A DNA stretch of 32,891 bases from positions 1 through 32,891 of the forward strand of contig CAMVGT010000030.1 of NCBI GenBank assembly GCA_947167125.1. Direction: 5' to 3'. Within the stretch, counting starts at the first letter, position 1. Every line of letters begins with the position of its first letter. The position numbers were made by a program, and so were the translations under genes. The stretch is from an uncultured Erysipelotrichaceae bacterium. GTDB taxonomy: Bacteria; Bacillota_I; Bacilli_A; Erysipelotrichales; Erysipelotrichaceae. This document shows, in pieces, positions 28,273 through 32,891 of the stretch. The notes under the pieces were generated by a model that ran no database searches, had not been told where the DNA came from, and was given only the letters and a program-made list of their open reading frames with translations.

Positions 28273-29172
28273 ATGAAGTGCTATCTCGGTATTGACCTTG
28301 GCGGAACCAATGTCCGTGTCGCAAAAATCACAGAAGACGGACAGATTCTGGCGCAGGTAAAAGGCCCGTCCTATGGACAGGAAGGCCCTGCAAAAGTCAT
28401 GGCAAACATCAAGTCCATGGTTCGCGAAATCCCTAACTGGAAAGAATGCTCCGGTATCGGTATCGGCGTTCCGGGTCCGGTTGACACAAAGGCCGGCTGC
28501 ATGGTTCTTTCCACAAACCTTCCCGGTTTTGCCGGCTATCCGTTTGCGGATGAAATGAGCAAGGAATTCGGCATGCCTGCTTATCTGGACAACGATGCCA
28601 ACGTTGCCGCTCTTGCGGAAGCTCTGGTAGGCGCAGGCAAGGGACTCAACTATGTGTTCTACACAACAATCTCAACCGGAATCGGCGGATGCCTCGTCGT
28701 TGACGGCAAGACAGTTTCCGGCAAGCACGGATTCGGCGGCGAAGTCGCAAACATCATCATTGACCGCAACCGCGAAAAGATCAACTACCTCAATGTCGGC
28801 GCAATTGAAAACGAAGCTTCCGGCACAGGTCTCAAGAGAAAGTACGAAAAGGCTTCCGGCAAGACAGTCAAGCACACCGGCGTCGTATTTGATCTGGCAG
28901 AAGAGGGCGATGAAGCCGCAAAGGCAGCTGTCGCTGAATTCGAAAGGGATCTCGGTCAGTATTTCGCAACCATCGCATGCGTATGCGATCCGGATATCTT
29001 CGTTCTGGGCGGCGGCATGATGAAGTCCGCAGACAAGTTCCTGCCGGGCGTCATTGAGCAGTACAAGTCCATGTCCCACACAGCAGTTCATGACACACCG
29101 TTCGTTCTGGCCGCTCTTGAAGAGCCGGGCATCGTCGGTGCGGCAATGCTGCCGAAGAGCCAGGGACAGTAA
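28273..29172 (+). CDS. ROK-family kinase (glucokinase-like)
   Basis: This gene encodes 299 residues. ATG 28273 places DLGGTNVRVA at residue 8; the ORF is open further upstream but only over the promoter. Other marks are GIGVPGPVDTKAG, LDNDANVAALAEA with the catalytic Asp, TISTGIGGCLVVDGK, and FVLGGGMM near the end. It phosphorylates a hexose, most often glucose, with ATP. The zinc motif CxCGxxGCxE of classical ROK kinases is missing; the matching region reads GGEVANIIIDRNREKINYLNVG. It thus differs from the common GlcK group, as does the ROK gene at 2117. It stands alone between divergent tetR and a terminator. Glucokinase is the default name but not proven. Confidence 0.88.
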   Translation: MKCYLGIDLGGTNVRVAKITEDGQILAQVKGPSYGQEGPAKVMANIKSMVREIPNWKECSGIGIGVPGPVDTKAGCMVLSTNLPGFAGYPFADEMSKEFGMPAYLDNDANVAALAEALVGAGKGLNYVFYTTISTGIGGCLVVDGKTVSGKHGFGGEVANIIIDRNREKINYLNVGAIENEASGTGLKRKYEKASGKTVKHTGVVFDLAEEGDEAAKAAVAEFERDLGQYFATIACVCDPDIFVLGGGMMKSADKFLPGVIEQYKSMSHTAVHDTPFVLAALEEPGIVGAAMLPKSQGQ

Positions 29173-29190
29173 TTCATCCTGTATCTGAAA

Positions 29191-29218
29191 AGTCAGGCTG
29201 ACTGCCTGGCTTTTTTTT
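29191..29218 (+). terminator. Intrinsic terminator of second ROK kinase
   Basis: AGTCAGGC pairs with GCCTGGCT (29191-29198 with 29204-29211, one G-U) around TGACT and is followed by T7. Confidence 0.88.
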
Positions 29219-29299
29219 GTATGCATGCAAAGATTCAGCCGGTATTCACATGATCTTCAGATGAAACAGACAGAATGAATCTGAAAAGAGGTGTACAAA

Positions 29300-29968
29300 A
29301 TGTATTGTCCAGACTGCGGAGCAGAAATTCAAAGCGGCATCAACTTCTGTCCTTACTGCGGAACAGCACTCAATACAGCCATTCCGGCTGTATATGAAAC
29401 AAAGTCCGCAAAGGAATACCAGATTATTCTTGTCTTAAAAGGCACATGTGAAAAGTCTGTATTGCGGGATATTCTTTCCGATGTATTCGGCTATTCAGAT
29501 GCTGAGACTTCTTCTTTGGTAAGCAATATTCCGGTTCAGATTGCGCAGAACCTGAGCGATGAGGAAGCTGCGGTGATTGCCCAGATGTTTGCAGAATACG
29601 GCGCTGAGGTGACGGTTCTTGACGAAAACCAGGTATATGTGGATCTGACGGACAGATCTTCATCCTCCATCTTCAATGCGGACGGCAGCCTGCTTGCCAA
29701 AGCAGCCGCAGTCATCGGCGCTTTGACGATTGTCAACCGTGTGACATCTTACCGGACGGTCAGGAAGCCGTCTCTTCTTGAGCGGATTTTCCGTCCTCTG
29801 TTTACACCGAAGACTCCCGGACGCTATGTTCCGATGAGGCCGAAAAGACAGCCGGTTATGACAAAACCCATTTACCGCAATACGATGGAACACCGCCAGA
29901 AACCTGTGACAGGACATTTCGACGGACCGAACGGACGGATGAAAAGGCCCGGCAGACATACAAGATAA
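29300..29968 (+). CDS. Zinc-ribbon protein with ribosomal L7/L12 C-terminal-like domain
   Basis: This gene encodes 222 residues from ATG 29300, with GAGGTG upstream; an in-frame GTG at 29291 is part of that site. C3, C6, C18 and C21 (YCPDCGAEI, FCPYCGTAL) form a short zinc ribbon. Residues about 38-110 follow the pattern of the L7/L12 C-terminal domain: an IILVLKG strand, a helix with VLRDILSDVFGYS, a helix with SSLVSNIPVQI, SDEEAAVIAQMFAEYGAEV, then a strand. This ClpS-like fold binds protein helices in the ribosome stalk. After a hydrophobic stretch (AKAAAVIGALTIV) the C-terminal 75 residues are Pro/Arg-rich and basic, likely disordered and perhaps RNA-binding. I know no function for this combination. 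Confidence 0.8.
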   Translation: MYCPDCGAEIQSGINFCPYCGTALNTAIPAVYETKSAKEYQIILVLKGTCEKSVLRDILSDVFGYSDAETSSLVSNIPVQIAQNLSDEEAAVIAQMFAEYGAEVTVLDENQVYVDLTDRSSSSIFNADGSLLAKAAAVIGALTIVNRVTSYRTVRKPSLLERIFRPLFTPKTPGRYVPMRPKRQPVMTKPIYRNTMEHRQKPVTGHFDGPNGRMKRPGRHTR

Positions 29969-30044
29969 AGGAAGAATTGAGGCAGCTGAGCAGATCAGCT
30001 GTCTTTTAAGATTCCGTTCCATGCAGTGTAACAATCATGTTTCG

Positions 30045-30053
30045 TGATAGAAT
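30045..30053 (+). promoter_or_regulatory. Extended -10 promoter giving a probable leaderless phosphoesterase mRNA
   Basis: TGATAGAAT ends 6 nt before ATG 30060, so the transcript probably starts at the A of the ATG. There is no ribosome site. Confidence 0.5.
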
Positions 30054-30059
30054 GGCCTC

Positions 30060-30851
30060 ATGTTAGTGTATGCGTTCATATTCCTTCTGATTCTTGTGCT
30101 TCTTGGAATTCCATACCGCATTGATGTCAGAAAGGATGAAATCAGATCTGATAAAATACACAGACCGGTTAAGATCTGTGTACTTTCCGATCTGCATTGC
30201 CGGCCGTTTGGGGAAAAGCATTCCTGGATCATGAAATCCATCATTCAGCAGAATCCGGATTTCATCGTGATTCCGGGCGACCTGTTTGACACCGGACGCG
30301 ATTTTGAAGTGAGCTTTGATCTGATCCGTGCATTGCAGGGAAGAAGGGTTTACTTTACTTCCGGAAATCATGATAACTATCTTCCTGAAATGGAAGAGTT
30401 CAGAAACCGGATGAGAGAGATGGGCGTGCATGTTCTTGAAGATGCGGGTGAAGCTTTCAATGAAGATATCTTTATTGCAGGGTTAAGCGATGCCGGAAGA
30501 GAACCGGTGCTGAATGCGGATGAAGTCAATGCACTTGCGGAAAAAGGATATTACCGGATTCTGATTTCCCACAGGCCCAACCATCTCAGTCTTTACAGGG
30601 AATGCGATTATGACCTGATCATCTGCGGCCATGCCCATGGCGGCCAATGGCGCATTCCTTTCACAAAGCAGGGAATCATCGGACCGCAGCAGGGACTCTT
30701 TCCGAAATATACAGACGGCATACATGACATGAACGGAAGTCTCGTGTATATCTCAAGAGGACTTGCCTCAGGAGACAGCCGAATTCCCCGTATGTTCAAC
30801 AATCCGGAAGTCGGATTCATCACGTTAATGCCAAAGGAGAAACAGTCATGA
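30060..30851 (+). CDS. Membrane-anchored metallophosphoesterase (YaeI-like)
   Basis: This gene encodes 263 residues. A hydrophobic N-terminal helix (LVYAFIFLLILVLLGI) anchors it in the membrane. The five calcineurin-type motifs follow in order: SDLHCRPFG, IPGDLFD, SGNHDN, ISHRPNH and CGHAHGGQW, which bind two metals. The set resembles the YaeI/YkuE branch of phosphodiesterases that act on lipid or cell-envelope phosphoesters. The side of the membrane on which it acts cannot be read from the sequence. Its stop overlaps the start of the next small gene by 4 nt (ATGA), so the two are translated together. Confidence 0.9.
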   Translation: MLVYAFIFLLILVLLGIPYRIDVRKDEIRSDKIHRPVKICVLSDLHCRPFGEKHSWIMKSIIQQNPDFIVIPGDLFDTGRDFEVSFDLIRALQGRRVYFTSGNHDNYLPEMEEFRNRMREMGVHVLEDAGEAFNEDIFIAGLSDAGREPVLNADEVNALAEKGYYRILISHRPNHLSLYRECDYDLIICGHAHGGQWRIPFTKQGIIGPQQGLFPKYTDGIHDMNGSLVYISRGLASGDSRIPRMFNNPEVGFITLMPKEKQS

Positions 30852-31276
30852 AGTTACCGCCGAAAGAAAAAATACTTGAAGCCTATTCCGCAATCGCGGA
30901 CGGCAGAATTGAAATGCATGAAAACAGCGCTGAAGTCTTTTCCAGCGACAGATCGAAAACATATCTCGTGGAATGGAACGGAAATCAGTTCGCTTCAAGC
31001 GATCCTGCCACCTATTGGCAGTCCTATCCCGGCTATCCGGTTATTGCGGTATTGCTGAAAATGGGAAAGCTTCCGTTTGAAGAAGAAAAAGTTTCTTCAA
31101 TGGCGGGAATTCCATGGAAGAAACTCAATGATGCACATAAACGCGATTATGCGGCAGCTGCCGCAGAGGCAATGCAGGATATTCCTGAAAAAGAAGAAAT
31201 TCTTGCGATGGCTGAGCGGGGAAATGAAGAACTCGCAAAGCTGGATCTGATCCTGAAAAGAAAACTGAAGAAATAA
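30848..31276 (+). CDS. Small protein of unknown function, coupled to the phosphoesterase
   Basis: This gene encodes 142 residues from ATG 30848, with AAAGGAG upstream within the phosphoesterase gene. I do not recognise the family. The N-terminal half is alpha/beta and contains a compact aromatic block (YLVEWNGNQF, ATYWQSYPGYPVIAVLLKMGKLPF). The C-terminal half is helical and charged with a Lys-rich end. No cysteine, signal peptide or membrane helix is visible. The ATGA overlap with the metallophosphoesterase implies equal expression and perhaps a direct partner role. It ends at a strong terminator. Confidence 0.8.
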   Translation: MKLPPKEKILEAYSAIADGRIEMHENSAEVFSSDRSKTYLVEWNGNQFASSDPATYWQSYPGYPVIAVLLKMGKLPFEEEKVSSMAGIPWKKLNDAHKRDYAAAAAEAMQDIPEKEEILAMAERGNEELAKLDLILKRKLKK

Positions 31277-31278
31277 TG

Positions 31279-31310
31279 ACAGCCGGCCATAAGCAGCCGG
31301 CTGTTGTTTT
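31279..31310. terminator. Intrinsic terminator between the small gene and alr
   Basis: ACAGCCGG (31279-31286) pairs with CCGGCTGT (31297-31304) around a 10-nt loop and is followed by TGTTTT. It is convergent with alr and may serve both, though the minus-strand T-run is weak. Confidence 0.8.
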
Positions 31311-31315
31311 GAAGA

Positions 31316-32428
31316 TTAAACTGTAATGACTGCTGATTTAAGGAGACGGGCATTTTCTTCCGTTTCCTCTTCGGAATGCCAGATATAGGTTCTGGTCACT
31401 CTTCCGGAAATCAGACAGATGATTTCATAAGGAATGGTATTGAGATCGGAAGCCATATCTTCGAGATGAATGTGCGGTCCGAAAATTTCAACCGGTGTGT
31501 TGAGCGGAACTGCATGTTCAAGACGGATCATAACCTGGTCCATGCATACATTTCCGACAACTTCGCACATCATGCCGTCGCACCATACGCTTCTGCCTTT
31601 GTTGGCACGGATGAATCCGTCCGCATAGCCGATCGGAAGAGTCGCAATGATCTCTTCTTTTCTTGCGGTATAGGTAGATCCGTATCCGATCTTTTCGCCC
31701 GGTTTGACCTTTTTGACCATCGTGACTGTTGTATGCAGGGAAACAGGATGACGCAGATCATCGCAGTAGGTGTTGATTCCGTAAATCGAAATACCGATGC
31801 GGCATGCATTGGAAATGGGATCTTTGAACCAGACAGTCGCGTCACTGTTGTCGCAGTGAATCCATTTAAACGGATAGTCCAGAAGTTCAACCGCGTCGCG
31901 GAAGCGGTCGAACTGAAGATTGGTAAAGATTTCATCAAAGTCAGCACAGCAGAAGTGGGTGAAGATGCCTTCCATCAGACATCCTGCTTCTTTCAGTCTG
32001 TCAAATGCCATCTTCAATTCTTCCTGATTCTTGAATCCGATCCGGTTCATGCCGGTATCCACTTTCATATGAACCTTCAGGCCTGCAGGATTGTGCTTCA
32101 GAACTTTTTCTGCCCATTCCGGACAGTATGCAGGAACTGAAATATTATTCTCAATCATGATCTTTGTGTCTTCGGGATCGGTTGCGCCAAGGATCAGCAG
32201 CTCGCCGTCATAGCCTTCATTTCTGAGCATGAGCGCTTCATCAAGGCTGGATACTGCCAGCATATCCGCGCCTGCCGCAAGAACAGCCTTGGCGACATGG
32301 CTGTCACCGCATCCGTAGGCATCCGCCTTCAGAACTGCAATGATCTTCTTTCCGCAGATCTCTTTGAGTCTGCGTACGTTATACTCGACAGCGTCGAGAT
32401 TTACTTCCATCCAGGTATTCCTGTACAT
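31316..32428 (-). CDS. alr: Alanine racemase
   Basis: This gene encodes 370 residues, the usual length. The N-terminal TIM barrel has the PLP-binding lysine in IAVLKADAYGCG near residue 34. VDTGMNRIGF and HCDNSDATVWF continue the barrel. The C-terminal beta domain has the second catalytic base Tyr in KIGYGSTY, then LPIGYADGF and VVGNVCMDQVMI. It interconverts L- and D-alanine for peptidoglycan in the cytoplasm. Start ATG 32428 has AGGAGG 5 nt upstream, which overlaps the stop of the preceding membrane protein gene (9-nt gap), so translation is coupled. Confidence 0.97.
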   Translation of the reverse strand: MYRNTWMEVNLDAVEYNVRRLKEICGKKIIAVLKADAYGCGDSHVAKAVLAAGADMLAVSSLDEALMLRNEGYDGELLILGATDPEDTKIMIENNISVPAYCPEWAEKVLKHNPAGLKVHMKVDTGMNRIGFKNQEELKMAFDRLKEAGCLMEGIFTHFCCADFDEIFTNLQFDRFRDAVELLDYPFKWIHCDNSDATVWFKDPISNACRIGISIYGINTYCDDLRHPVSLHTTVTMVKKVKPGEKIGYGSTYTARKEEIIATLPIGYADGFIRANKGRSVWCDGMMCEVVGNVCMDQVMIRLEHAVPLNTPVEIFGPHIHLEDMASDLNTIPYEIICLISGRVTRTYIWHSEEETEENARLLKSAVITV

Positions 32429-32437
32429 GATTTCCTC

Positions 32438-32875
32438 CTAGAAAATAACGGACTGCTGATAGCCGACATAAATACCGATTCCTTTCAGCATCAATCCCAG
32501 CAGTGCGTTGATATTTGTAGATAAATTCATTGCCATCCAGCTGTGCAGCACTGTGCTCCAGAGCGAAGGGCGTACAATCCATGCAAAAATTGCAGGGAAG
32601 CCGACAATCGCGGTGAAGTCACCGATGATGATCGCAAGCAGTGTCATGATTGCGCCGACCCAGGCAAAGCGTTTATGAACGCCGCGCCCGTATTTGCGCA
32701 CAGCCTGTCCGACTCCGTATCCGATTCCGATATAGAGAACAGACATCATGATATGAAAAAGACTGTATATGATTCCATACGCAAGACCGAGTACAATAGC
32801 GGCAATCAGTCCTGCTATGATCGCAGCGATAAAACGCTGGTTGTTATCAAGTGAACGTGCGTTCCAGATTTCCAT
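32438..32875 (-). CDS. Small multi-pass membrane protein of unknown function
   Basis: This gene encodes 145 residues from ATG 32875, with GGAGG 10 nt upstream. Three to four hydrophobic segments are visible: IAAIIAGLIAAIVLGLAYGI, then MMSVLYIGIGYGVGQAV, then VGAIMTLLAIIIGDFTAIVG, and a weaker one near the end. A basic loop KYGRGVHKRF lies between the second and third, likely cytoplasmic. I do not recognise a named family; the GYGVGQAVRK-type loop recurs in uncharacterised Bacillota membrane proteins. It sits 9 nt before alr in one operon. Upstream sequence is cut off by the window end, so more genes may precede it. Confidence 0.8.
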   Translation of the reverse strand: MEIWNARSLDNNQRFIAAIIAGLIAAIVLGLAYGIIYSLFHIMMSVLYIGIGYGVGQAVRKYGRGVHKRFAWVGAIMTLLAIIIGDFTAIVGFPAIFAWIVRPSLWSTVLHSWMAMNLSTNINALLGLMLKGIGIYVGYQQSVIF

Positions 32876-32891
32876 CAGCAGAAAACCTCCA

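Noticed and set aside
31376-32140. Plus-strand open frame inside alr
   Set aside because: Antisense to a clear alanine racemase; no ribosome site and no domain.

Overview
This 32.9 kb window is chromosomal DNA from a low-to-mid GC member of the Bacillota. The best guess is a gut-type anaerobe of the Erysipelotrichia, but this rests on overall protein character, strong AGGAGG ribosome sites, short spacers and fermentation/redox genes. No rRNA or marker gene in the window settles it. About 31 genes are supported. I saw no tRNA, rRNA, insertion sequence, prophage or CRISPR array.

Left part (1-8000). A minus-strand gene fuses in frame the start of a MurNAc-6-phosphate etherase (MurQ) to the end of its PTS permease (MurP), apparently a deletion scar. 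Divergent from it are a small helical protein, a putative HExxH metalloprotein, a ROK sugar kinase and a GH31 glycosidase. Then comes a two-gene redox operon: a CrtI/retinol-saturase-like flavoprotein, overlapping by 4 nt a ferredoxin-NAD(P)H reductase fused to a 2Fe-2S ferredoxin.

Signalling island (8078-13771). A double-glycine leader-type small protein and a free-standing HIRAN domain precede a group centred on partner switching. It holds a STAS protein, a three-domain STAS / APH-like kinase / RsbW-like ATPase fusion, a PHP phosphoesterase, a fusion of a PTS EIIB domain with a degenerate ROK domain, and a second, closely similar STAS gene in opposite orientation. This is the best candidate for an undescribed system. 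It could couple sugar-PTS state to a partner-switching output, although no sigma factor or PP2C phosphatase is visible.

Middle (14075-26243). This part holds a secreted flavinylated fumarate-reductase-like lipoprotein, a small zinc-finger protein, a HIT hydrolase, a FeoA-FeoB fusion iron transporter, a lipoprotein of the Cthe_2159-like beta-helix type with a Met/Gly-rich tail, a Suv3-like RNA helicase, an MscS channel, and a MATE exporter overlapping MTA/SAH nucleosidase.

Right part (26303-32891). FucO-type lactaldehyde reductase lies behind a near-perfect Rex operator and downstream of a TetR-family gene. After it come a second ROK kinase, a zinc-ribbon/L7-L12-CTD-like protein, a membrane-anchored metallophosphoesterase with a small overlapping partner, and alanine racemase (alr) behind a small membrane protein.

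Promoters in the window repeatedly show an extended -10 (TGnTATAAT-like). At two genes the -10 is so close to the ATG that leaderless mRNA is likely. Most transcription units end in clear intrinsic terminators.
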